In this document: positions 5,400-11,179 of the stretch, piece after piece
How positions within the stretch are numbered: the first letter of the stretch is position 1
Layout of the letters: each line of letters begins with the position of its first letter
Source of the DNA: Spirochaetota bacterium
GTDB taxonomy: Bacteria; Spirochaetota; Spirochaetia; Treponematales; Breznakiellaceae
Assembly (NCBI GenBank): GCA_023406985.1
Contig: JAEXTK010000098.1
Location: 1 to 11,179, forward strand
Length of the DNA: 11,179 nt
Reading direction: 5' to 3'
Made by a program: the position numbers and the translations under genes
The notes under the pieces: generated by a model
The model's database searches: none
What the model was told of the DNA's origin: nothing
The model's input: only the letters and a program-made list of their open reading frames with translations

Positions 5400-7118
5400 C
5401 TACGCGGGGAACCGTACGACGCTGCGGACGCCTTTCGCGCTCCCCATGGAGAAGGTTCCGCGCAGCTGCTCGGAGAGCATGCCGACGAGCATGAGGCCGA
5501 AGCCTCCCGATTTTTCAGGATCGAAGTGCGGGGGAAGGCCGCGGCCGTCGTCCTCCACCGTGAGCACCACTTCCTCTCCGGTCTTCTCCAGCTCGACGGA
5601 GACCAAGCCGCCGATCCTACCCTCGAAAGCGTACTTGAGCGCGTTCGTAAGCAGCTCGTTGACGATGATTCCCAAAGGGAACAGCTGCTTGGGCGTCAGG
5701 GAGAGGTCGGCGACCCGGAGCTCCAGGGCAACGGGCGGGTCGCGGGGGAAGATTTCCCGCACGGATTCCGCGATGCTCCCCACGTATTCCCGCGCCGAGG
5801 TTTGGGCGAATTCGTCGCCGAGGAGGAGCCGTTCGTAGAGGGCGCGCATGCTTTCAATGCGGCCGGCTGCGTCCTGGAGGGCGACGCGCGCCGCCTCGCT
5901 CTCCGTCTCGGCGAGCTGCAACACGAGGAGTCCCTTGATGGAAGCGAGATTATTCTTGATGCGGTGGTGGACTTCGGAGAGGAGCGTCTCCTTTTCGGCC
6001 ACCTGCTTGCGCAGCTCTCCTTCTATATCTTTCCGTTCCGTAACGTCCCGCGCGGCCGCGTAGATGAGGCCTCCCCGCGGCCGGGAGCGCCATTCGATCC
6101 AGCGGTACGATCCGTCCTTGTGCCGGTACCGGTTCTCGAAGTTCAGTACGTCCTCCGCGTTCCCGAGCGCTGCGATAGCGGCGAGGGTCGCTTCCTTGTC
6201 ATCCGGATGCACGTAATCCAGGAAAGCCTTCCCCTCCAGCTCGCCGACGGCGTAGCCGAGGATAGCCTCCCATTCCGGATTGAGGCGCAGAAAATGGCCG
6301 CCCGTATCGGCGATGCAGAGGAGATCCAGGCTCGAAGCGAAGTAGATGTCGAGCTCCTCGATCTTATCCCGCAGGGTAGCTTCCGCGCGCCGTTCCGCGG
6401 TGACGTCGATCGCGATACCGCCGAGCAGGGGTCTCCGGCCCGAGCGGGGGATCACGAATTTCTGCGTCTCATAATCGCGGATTTCCCCGTTCGAGGAAGG
6501 GAAGCTTTCCTTGATCCTGCGGTAGCCTTCGCGCATGGTCAGGGCGTCGTCCTCTTCCACTCGCGCCGCGACGTCCCGGTCAAAGATCTCGGCGGCCTTC
6601 TTCCCGATCCAGCCCTCCGCCCCGAGTACGCGGTTCATCTCCCTGTTCGTGTAGAGCGTTCGGCCTTCGTCGTCCTTCATGAAGACGATCGCGGGGAGGT
6701 AGTCCATGAAGAGGGTGAATAGCTCCTTCTGTATCTCCAATTCCTCTACTTTCATATGGAGCGCCGCCTCAATCTCCTTGAGCTCGGTGATGTCGGTGGT
6801 GATGGTCGCGAAACGCTTCGCTCCCGGCGACACTACGGAAATGGAAAAATGCTTGCGCATGGGCGCGTAGTAGGTGGAGTACGAGAGCGGCTCCCCGGAG
6901 AAGGCGACGCGCGCGTAGATGTCGAGGTACGGGGCTTTCTCCTGCCCGTACACGACGGATGCCAAGTGGCCGACCGCGTCTCGCCTCTCGATGCCCGTAA
7001 CCTGGGTAAAGGCGCGGTTGCAGTCAAGGATGCGATAGTCGGCGGGCTTCCCGTCCGCGTCGAGCACGAGCTCGTGGAGAACCACCATTTCGGTCATCGC
7101 GTCGAACAACAAGTCCAC
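5400..7118 (-). CDS. Cytoplasmic PAS-domain histidine kinase, HisKA_2 family, 572 aa
   Basis: There is no membrane helix or signal peptide, so the protein should be soluble. Three PAS-like modules are visible: about 1-115, 130-245 and 252-365 (the last with HPDD and RHKDGSYRWIEWR). Each ends in a typical PAC-to-linker phrase such as ITTDITELK, IDVTAERR and ARDVTERK. The transmitter is of the HisKA_2 type: EVHHRIKNN (382-390) with H385 as likely phospho-acceptor. The N-box is VNELLTNALKYAF (486-498), the G1 box VEDDGRGLP (521-529) and a glycine-rich lid-like GGFGLMLVGM (538-547). HisKA_2 kinases often serve general stress or light/redox pathways. No response regulator is adjacent, so it is an orphan whose partner must lie elsewhere. 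The start is GTG 7118: the PAS fold begins at once, no Shine-Dalgarno is present, and a -10-like box ends 6 nt upstream. Confidence 0.93.
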   Translation of the reverse strand: MDLLFDAMTEMVVLHELVLDADGKPADYRILDCNRAFTQVTGIERRDAVGHLASVVYGQEKAPYLDIYARVAFSGEPLSYSTYYAPMRKHFSISVVSPGAKRFATITTDITELKEIEAALHMKVEELEIQKELFTLFMDYLPAIVFMKDDEGRTLYTNREMNRVLGAEGWIGKKAAEIFDRDVAARVEEDDALTMREGYRRIKESFPSSNGEIRDYETQKFVIPRSGRRPLLGGIAIDVTAERRAEATLRDKIEELDIYFASSLDLLCIADTGGHFLRLNPEWEAILGYAVGELEGKAFLDYVHPDDKEATLAAIAALGNAEDVLNFENRYRHKDGSYRWIEWRSRPRGGLIYAAARDVTERKDIEGELRKQVAEKETLLSEVHHRIKNNLASIKGLLVLQLAETESEAARVALQDAAGRIESMRALYERLLLGDEFAQTSAREYVGSIAESVREIFPRDPPVALELRVADLSLTPKQLFPLGIIVNELLTNALKYAFEGRIGGLVSVELEKTGEEVVLTVEDDGRGLPPHFDPEKSGGFGLMLVGMLSEQLRGTFSMGSAKGVRSVVRFPA

Positions 7119-7124
7119 GGGTAA

Positions 7125-7152
7125 AGCATAGACAGGGCGGCGCGAAATGCAA
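7125..7152 (-). promoter_or_regulatory. Weak promoter candidate of the kinase gene, leaderless layout
   Basis: On the minus strand TATGCT (7125-7130) ends 6 nt before the GTG start, and TTGCAT (7147-7152) stands 16 bp upstream. Both match consensus only partly. The rest of the gap to the hydrolase gene (7131-7271) shows no gene and only a 6-bp inverted repeat (gtcagt/actgac). Confidence 0.35.
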
Positions 7153-7271
7153 CGCGGAGCCGAGGTCAGTAGCGTAGGGAAGCGGCCTATTGCACTGACG
7201 CGGCAGCGGCTTGGAGGAACGGCACCGTGCTCACCACGCGGGAGGCCCGGTTGGCGATAGCGAAGGCCGAT

Positions 7272-8114
7272 TTACTCCCTCTTGCCCGTCAAGAATTCAA
7301 GCACGGTCGGCGCGAGGATACCGCTGGAAACCATCAACCCGATATGATCGCATCCGGGTATCTCGATGATGGTGCTCTTCGCCGCGTACTGGCCTTTTTC
7401 GCGCATGTCTTTCTTGTCGCTCTCGGGTTCATCGGCGCCGTAGAAGACCAGCACGGGTTTTTGGCACCATACGTACAGTCGCGTGCGATCCGTCCAGTTG
7501 CTGTCATCGGTGAGCGCGAGCAACGATTCTTTATTCAAGGACCGGAAATAGCGCTTGTAATCGTCATCGATCACCGGATAATCCGGAAAAACCCAATGAT
7601 CGGGAAAATCGTTCTTGAGCATTTTTCGGTAATCGGAGAGATCGTAGGCGCCGGGAGATGCGGAAACGATGACGAAGGATCCGAAACGGTCCACATGCCG
7701 CCCCATCAGGGAATAGGCGACCTTGCCCCCCATAGAAAATCCTAAATAGTCGGTACGCGCGATCCCTTCAGTATCCATGACCGCGATGACGTCTTCGGCC
7801 ATCGTATCGAGGGAGTAGTCCGCTATGGCCGTGGGTTTATCGCTCAATCCGTGTCCGCGCATATCGATGATGACGAGCGTATGGCTGAGAGCCAGCCGTT
7901 CTACCCAGCCGGAATCGAACCAGTCTTGGGCGCGGCCGAACATGCCGTGGACCATGACGAGAAATGGCCCGCTCCCCGTAACGAGATAGTGAATCCGCTG
8001 ATTTTTGGATTGAACGAAGCCCTCGCGTACGGGCCGGGTTTGTTCCGGGTTTTTCGCGCCGGTACTGGATAAAGCCAGCACGACGAGAGCCAACAGGATC
8101 AAGGTTCGATTCAT
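7272..8114 (-). CDS. Secreted alpha/beta hydrolase (esterase/lipase-like), 280 aa
   Basis: A signal peptide (basic start MNR, hydrophobic residues 4-17, STGA followed by K21) predicts export. The mature part is a complete alpha/beta-hydrolase fold. It has oxyanion-loop HGMFG (56-60), RGHG (86-89), nucleophile elbow GFSMGG with Ser127, likely acid Asp228 in FYGADEP, and His257 in GCDHIGL. A substrate-covering region lies around 155-205. Serine hydrolysis of an ester or similar bond is well supported; the substrate is not. The ATG at 8114 was chosen because GGAGGAGGT lies 6 nt upstream and the signal peptide starts there. The frame stays open to 8582 inside the neighbouring gene, which is not coding in that frame. 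It lies 68 nt behind the lipoprotein gene on the same strand, so co-transcription is likely. Confidence 0.92.
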   Translation of the reverse strand: MNRTLILLALVVLALSSTGAKNPEQTRPVREGFVQSKNQRIHYLVTGSGPFLVMVHGMFGRAQDWFDSGWVERLALSHTLVIIDMRGHGLSDKPTAIADYSLDTMAEDVIAVMDTEGIARTDYLGFSMGGKVAYSLMGRHVDRFGSFVIVSASPGAYDLSDYRKMLKNDFPDHWVFPDYPVIDDDYKRYFRSLNKESLLALTDDSNWTDRTRLYVWCQKPVLVFYGADEPESDKKDMREKGQYAAKSTIIEIPGCDHIGLMVSSGILAPTVLEFLTGKRE

Positions 8115-8182
8115 ACGCAGACCTCCTCCGATCCACCGGGACGGTATCCTCGGGAACGTGCGGAAAGAAGCGCCGGCCGCGG

Positions 8183-8893
8183 TTACTTCGTGAACTGCAC
8201 CGCTCCGGTCGGCGCGGGATAGACGAGGGTGAGCGCGCCCCCCTCGAGCGCGTAGGCGGTGAGCGAGCCCTTGACGCCGGGAACGCCTTCCATGGTGACG
8301 GTTTCGCTGCGGAGATGCGAGGGAATGGCGTCCCAGGTTCCCGTTTCCGCGTAGGGCTCGGGATCGTCGTAGGCGTAGGTCCCGTCGGCGTTGAGCGTGA
8401 CGTGGGCGTTCCCCGTGTCCATATCGAACCACGCGCCCACGAGGGAGGCCGGACGCGCGAAAGTCCGTTTGATCAGAGTGGCTTTTCCGTCCGGCCCGTC
8501 GATGACGAGCGTAGAGCCGTCGCAGGTGTAGGGCATGCTGAAGGATCCGCTCGAGGCGACCCAAAAGTCCGTGTCGCTCCAATCCTGGGTCGTCGCGAAG
8601 GTGATCACGCCGTCGGAAACCGAGAAGGTGCCCCGGGTACCGCCGACTTGCGCGGTATCCGAATAGAAGACCAGTTTATGCGCGGAGCCCGAGAATTCGA
8701 AGAGCAGGGCGTCCGCGGTGCTTCCTTCGTCGTACGCGTACGGCGCGGCGGGGAAGGCGAGCCACGACCCTTCCAACTCGGCTTCGTCTTCATCTTCGGC
8801 GGGAAGCAGATCGCAGGATAAATAGGCGGAAAGGAGCAAGGCGATTGCGAGGCAAAGCGGTACGGCTCCCGTCCGAAGTCTGATCCTGTTCAT
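8183..8893 (-). CDS. Predicted beta-rich lipoprotein with two similar halves, 236 aa
   Basis: The N-terminus MNRIRLR plus a hydrophobic run (10-24) ends in AYLSC, with Cys27 as the likely lipid site. Y at -3 breaks the usual lipobox but fits relaxed spirochaetal lipoboxes. An acidic tether (DEDEAELE, 34-41) follows, then two stretches that look alike. One starts EGSWLAF (41-47) with TFSVSDGVITF; the other starts VGAWFDMD (about 152-159) with LNADGTYAY and TGTW. Both are strand-rich with GxW starts, like small lipocalin-type or META-like beta domains, suggesting an internal duplication. No catalytic residues are evident, so binding is more likely than catalysis. The ATG 8893 is supported by AAAGGAGG 5 nt upstream. 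It is probably first in an operon with the secreted hydrolase. Confidence 0.85.
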   Translation of the reverse strand: MNRIRLRTGAVPLCLAIALLLSAYLSCDLLPAEDEDEAELEGSWLAFPAAPYAYDEGSTADALLFEFSGSAHKLVFYSDTAQVGGTRGTFSVSDGVITFATTQDWSDTDFWVASSGSFSMPYTCDGSTLVIDGPDGKATLIKRTFARPASLVGAWFDMDTGNAHVTLNADGTYAYDDPEPYAETGTWDAIPSHLRSETVTMEGVPGVKGSLTAYALEGGALTLVYPAPTGAVQFTK

Positions 8894-8953
8894 AGGATCC
8901 TCCTTTGGATGGCCTCTTCAATCGTTTAGAAGCTTTCGTTTAAATAATATTGT

Positions 8954-8959
8954 ATTATA
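8954..8959 (-). promoter_or_regulatory. Probable -10 box of the lipoprotein-hydrolase operon
   Basis: TATAAT is read on the minus strand within an AT-rich island (8941-8961) in otherwise GC-rich DNA. The leader to ATG 8893 would be about 54 nt and contains the AAAGGAGG site. The -35 is weak (CGCACA, 8977-8982, 17-bp spacer). The same island contains a plus-strand TATAAC (8956-8961), so divergent transcription toward the small lipoprotein is possible. Confidence 0.5.
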
Positions 8960-8975
8960 ACGCCGTTTCCCGACC

Positions 8976-9005
8976 TTGTGCGCGCTTTCGCGGCCGCGGT
9001 ATAAA
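8976..9005 (+). promoter_or_regulatory. Promoter candidate of the small lipoprotein gene, leaderless layout
   Basis: TTGTGC (8976-8981), an 18-bp spacer and TATAAA (9000-9005) end exactly 6 nt before the ATG at 9012. No Shine-Dalgarno lies between. The -35 shares only its TTG with consensus. Confidence 0.45.
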
Positions 9006-9011
9006 CCCTGC

Positions 9012-9434
9012 ATGCGCCCCTCATTTCCGATCCTCGCCAGCCTCGCCCTCGCCCTCGCCCTCGGCGCGCTCGCGCTCTCGTGCCGGCCGCGCCAGCCGCG
9101 GCCGGATCCCTTCGTCGGCCTCTGGGAATTCTGGGAGAACGGCGTCGGCGAGCGGAAGCGCTACCTCTCGATCACGAAGACGGGCGAGGTTTACGAGGCG
9201 CTCCGCGCGGACAGCGTCCACGCGGAACTGGCGGCGGCGGCGCGCGGCCGCGGCGCGGGGTCGGGAGGCGCGCGCCGGATCGAACTCGCCTTCCCGGACG
9301 GCGAGCGTTTCATCCTCCGGATGAACGGATCGAACGAGCTCGTCGTCTCCTTCGAGCGGCCGCTCCAACCCGAGGACATCACCTTCTCGTACTTCCGATC
9401 CGCTGCGGAGCGCGCCGAGCCGGGTCCGGAATAG
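9012..9434 (+). CDS. Small predicted lipoprotein, 140 aa
   Basis: I do not recognise a named family. The signal peptide MRPSF plus an Ala/Leu-rich core (7-22) ends in ALSC, with Cys24 as the likely lipid site, followed by an Arg/Pro tether. The mature part opens with GLWEFWENG, and later strands include RKRYLSITKTGEVYEAL, RRIELAFPDGERFILRM and LVVSFERPL. This looks like one small beta-barrel domain of lipocalin-like type. The GxW opening resembles the domains in the lipoprotein on the opposite strand, so distant relation is possible. ATG 9012 was preferred over an in-frame TTG at 8976 because the signal peptide begins there and the -10 box lies between the two. An Ala/Gly-rich stretch (about 72-85) is probably a flexible loop. 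Confidence 0.75.
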   Translation: MRPSFPILASLALALALGALALSCRPRQPRPDPFVGLWEFWENGVGERKRYLSITKTGEVYEALRADSVHAELAAAARGRGAGSGGARRIELAFPDGERFILRMNGSNELVVSFERPLQPEDITFSYFRSAAERAEPGPE

Positions 9435-9526
9435 GGCAGAACGGCGACCGGCGCCTTGCGCGACGCCCGCCGATCCGGTAGATACTTTCCCTGCGGGGTC
9501 CGTGCGCGGTCCTGCGGGAGGCGAAT

Positions 9527-10015
9527 ATGACCACGAGCGAAAAGCTCCGGAAGATAGACGAGTTCGAGCGCGGAGCGCGCGCCTTTGACGACACGCTCGG
9601 GATGACCGAGGAAGTCCTTCGCTTCAGGCCGTCCCCGGACGCGTGGACCATCCACGAGCAGGTGGTGCATTTCCTGGAAGCGGACCTCGCCGCTTACCAC
9701 CGGTACCGGAGGGCCGTCGCCGAACCGGGCACCAAGGTCCTCGGCTTCGACGAGGTCGTCTGGACGCCCGCCCTGGACTACCATTCCCACGACCTGGGCG
9801 CGACCATCGGCCTGCTCAAGGCCCTCCGCGCCTACACGGCGGCCCACCTCCGGTCCATCGCGGAAAAGGATTGGTCGGCCTTCGCGTACGACCATAACTT
9901 CTTCGGCATCGTGGGCCTGGAATCCTGGCTCGATTCCTACATCGACCACGTGCGCTTCCATCGGGAACTCATCGACCGAAACCTGAGGCTCTGGGCCGAG
10001 TCCCGCGGGGCGTGA
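9527..10015 (+). CDS. DinB/YfiT-like metal-binding protein, 162 aa
   Basis: The length and helical pattern fit the DinB_2 four-helix bundle superfamily, which includes metal-dependent thiol S-transferases and hydrolases. The expected histidines are present: WTIHEQVVHF (40-49) with H48, and the HxxxH pair H141 and H145 in DHVRFHREL near the C-terminus. Together these could form the family's three-histidine metal site. No signal peptide is present, so it is cytoplasmic. The substrate is unknown; relatives handle thiols such as bacillithiol, mycothiol or glutathione, and whether this organism makes one is not visible here. ATG 9527 has GGGAGG 5 nt upstream. It follows the small lipoprotein by 92 nt and may be co-transcribed or use a weak promoter near 9456-9486. 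It converges on the beta-propeller gene with only 16 bp between the stops. Confidence 0.85.
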   Translation: MTTSEKLRKIDEFERGARAFDDTLGMTEEVLRFRPSPDAWTIHEQVVHFLEADLAAYHRYRRAVAEPGTKVLGFDEVVWTPALDYHSHDLGATIGLLKALRAYTAAHLRSIAEKDWSAFAYDHNFFGIVGLESWLDSYIDHVRFHRELIDRNLRLWAESRGA

Positions 10016-10031
10016 AGCCGACCGCCCGCGG

Positions 10032-10961
10032 CTACGGTTCCACGAGGGAGCCGAAGGGGATGCGATACAGGCTACCCGAATCGTAGGCGGTGCCGTACAG
10101 GACGTTCCGGTCTCCGGCCGTCCTACCGAACGCGATGGTCTCTATGCCGTTGTATTTTTGCTGGACGTTGTCCACGTCCACCCGGGTGGCGATTTTTCGT
10201 CCGATCGCGTAGAAGTACCGCGGTCCGACGTCCTTCGCGACGAGGGTGCCGCCGCGGAGGGCGATGTATTCGCTTCCGTACTCGCTATCCTCGAAAATGA
10301 CCGCGGGGCGCCCTGCCCTTCCGTCCCGGCCGATGGGGCAGGCGTAGATGCGGCCCCGTTCCTTGGCGCAGAAGTACAGCGTGCGCCGCTCGGCGTCCAG
10401 CTCCATGCCGAGGATCGTCGCATCGCCCACCGCGGGGACCTCGCCGCCGTCCAGGAACACGCGCCGGGATAGGTCGGGGGCGAATCGCGCGATCACGTTC
10501 GCGGAAGAGACGTAGAGGTCGCCGTTCGCGTCCACCTCTATGCCGCAGGCCCCGTAGCGGCCCGCGAAGGCGCCGCGGATCAGCACCGTGACCGTGCGGT
10601 CCCGGCCGATCCGGAGCACGGAGTCCCGGGCCGCCGCGTAGAGGTTGCCGTCCGGCCCGAAGTCCAGATCGTAGATGTAGGTATCGGAGAAATTACCGCC
10701 CGCCTGCCAGAGATCGACGAAATCCTCCATCGATCCGTTCGGCGCCAGCCGCGCGATGGACGTGCCCATCTTGCCGACGTAGATCGTACCGTCCTCGTCC
10801 GCCGCGATGCCGTGCAAGGGCCCGTCCGCGTACGCGATGCATTCGGCGCCGAGGCTGACCGGCGCGGCGGCCGCGACGCGTCGCCGTTCCCCGCCCCCGC
10901 ACGACGCGAGCAGGACGGCCAGAATGCAACAGGCATGGAACGGACGCGCGCTTCTCCCCAT
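10032..10961 (-). CDS. Beta-propeller (NHL/SMP-30-like) lipoprotein, 309 aa
   Basis: The signal peptide runs through ILAVLLASC, a clean lipobox with Cys21, followed by a Gly/Arg tether. The body consists of repeated blades of the NHL/SMP-30 kind, each with a phrase like DGTIYVGKMGTSIARL, DGNLYAAARDSVLRI, NGDLYVSSANVIARF and RRTLYFCAKERGRIY. I count at least five to six such blades, enough for one propeller. No clear calcium/catalytic set of gluconolactonases is visible, so a binding or scaffold role at the cell surface is more likely than lactonase activity. The ATG at 10961 is preceded by GAGGG 6 nt upstream. A -10 box at 11003-11008 gives a leader of about 35 nt. It stands alone, convergent with the DinB-like gene. 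Confidence 0.85.
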   Translation of the reverse strand: MGRSARPFHACCILAVLLASCGGGERRRVAAAAPVSLGAECIAYADGPLHGIAADEDGTIYVGKMGTSIARLAPNGSMEDFVDLWQAGGNFSDTYIYDLDFGPDGNLYAAARDSVLRIGRDRTVTVLIRGAFAGRYGACGIEVDANGDLYVSSANVIARFAPDLSRRVFLDGGEVPAVGDATILGMELDAERRTLYFCAKERGRIYACPIGRDGRAGRPAVIFEDSEYGSEYIALRGGTLVAKDVGPRYFYAIGRKIATRVDVDNVQQKYNGIETIAFGRTAGDRNVLYGTAYDSGSLYRIPFGSLVEP

Positions 10962-11002
10962 ACGGAGCCCTCGCCTTCGCAGATCGGTGGATGTACGCGC
11001 CG

Positions 11003-11008
11003 ATTATA
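11003..11008 (-). promoter_or_regulatory. -10 box of the beta-propeller lipoprotein gene
   Basis: TATAAT is read on the minus strand, 41 nt before the ATG at 10961. The -35 region is not convincing. Unlike several other genes here it leaves room for a leader with a ribosome site. Confidence 0.5.
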
Positions 11009-11070
11009 CGCCCCTTGCGGCGCGGAGGAACGGGGAAGATTCGGCTATTTCGTACACCATTCCGAACTGC

Positions 11071-11099
11071 GCCGGCGGCCTCGCCGGTCGGCCGCCGGC
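11071..11099. repeat. Perfect 10-bp GC hairpin near the right edge
   Basis: The arms gccggcggcc (11071-11080) and ggccgccggc (11090-11099) pair fully around a 9-nt loop. It lies upstream of the beta-propeller promoter. It could be the U-less end of a transcript entering from the right. Confidence 0.5.
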
Positions 11100-11155
11100 C
11101 GCTCCGCCGCGGTCGGCCATCGGCCGATCCACCGCTCAGCGCCGCTCACCGCCGC

Positions 11156-11179
11156 GCGCCCGTGGCCGCGCCCGTGGCC
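11156..11179. repeat. 12-bp tandem duplication at the window end
   Basis: gcgcccgtggcc occurs twice in a row, and the window ends exactly after the second copy, so the array may continue. The preceding bases also repeat a cgctca/cgccg theme (11133-11155). No gene is visible in 11009-11179. Confidence 0.6.

Noticed and set aside
5181..6722. Long plus-strand open frame (513 codons) antisense to the histidine kinase
   Set aside because: Same reason: the opposite strand encodes unmistakable PAS and HisKA_2/HATPase domains, and this frame shows no domain or plausible composition.
7895..7925. tRNA-like T-arm (ggttcgattcc on the minus strand)
   Set aside because: It lies inside the hydrolase gene, coding for WFDSGW, and no acceptor or anticodon arm surrounds it.
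7272..8582. 436-residue version of the hydrolase
   Set aside because: The extension is an overlapping shadow of the lipoprotein gene. A signal peptide and GGAGGAGGT support the ATG at 8114.
8976..9434. 152-residue version of the small lipoprotein starting at TTG 8976
   Set aside because: It would put 12 residues before the signal peptide and has no ribosome site; the -10 box lies after this codon. It remains possible if transcription starts from the AT island at 8956.

Overview
The window is GC-rich and carries ten protein-coding genes, seven on the minus strand and three on the plus strand, with no rRNA, tRNA, CRISPR array or transposase that I can see. The mix suggests a GC-rich spirochaete, held at moderate confidence. 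Four predicted lipoproteins are present, several with loose lipoboxes (Y-L-S-C, A-L-S-C) of the kind spirochaetes tolerate. There is a seven-helix membrane protein fused to an AraC DNA-binding domain, a single-chain (alpha2-type) glycyl-tRNA synthetase as in Treponema and Borrelia, and a multi-PAS HisKA_2 histidine kinase. No single one of these is diagnostic, and the assignment is inference.

Layout, left to right. (1) 19-594 (-) lipoprotein, divergent from 761-1882 (+) 7TM-AraC regulator; between them lie a GC hairpin, a perfect 16-bp palindrome and a long T-tract. (2) 2062-3255 (-) AAA-type ATPase with a C-terminal winged helix, led by a strong AT-rich promoter nested in a perfect 10-bp inverted repeat. 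(3) 3303-3737: about 435 bp without a credible gene, rich in hairpins and carrying a 21-bp tandem repeat; its right end holds the likely glyS terminator. (4) 3738-5111 (-) glyS and 5400-7118 (-) an orphan cytoplasmic histidine kinase. (5) 8183-8893 (-) lipoprotein and 7272-8114 (-) secreted alpha/beta hydrolase, a probable two-gene operon. (6) 9012-9434 (+) small lipoprotein and 9527-10015 (+) DinB/YfiT-like metal-binding protein. (7) 10032-10961 (-) beta-propeller (NHL-like) lipoprotein, convergent with the DinB gene. (8) 10962-11179: a promoter, a strong hairpin and short GC repeats.

The genes do not form one pathway. The common themes are envelope proteins (four lipoproteins plus a secreted hydrolase) and sensing (7TM-AraC, PAS kinase). 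The most unusual cross-cutting observation is translational. Four genes (7TM-AraC, ATPase, kinase, small lipoprotein) have a -10-like hexamer ending 6-7 nt before the start codon and no Shine-Dalgarno sequence, which predicts leaderless mRNAs. Most of the others have strong AGGAG-type ribosome sites. The best place to look for something undescribed is the ATPase and its divergent, structured non-coding flank (3256-3737). Its function cannot be decided from sequence alone.
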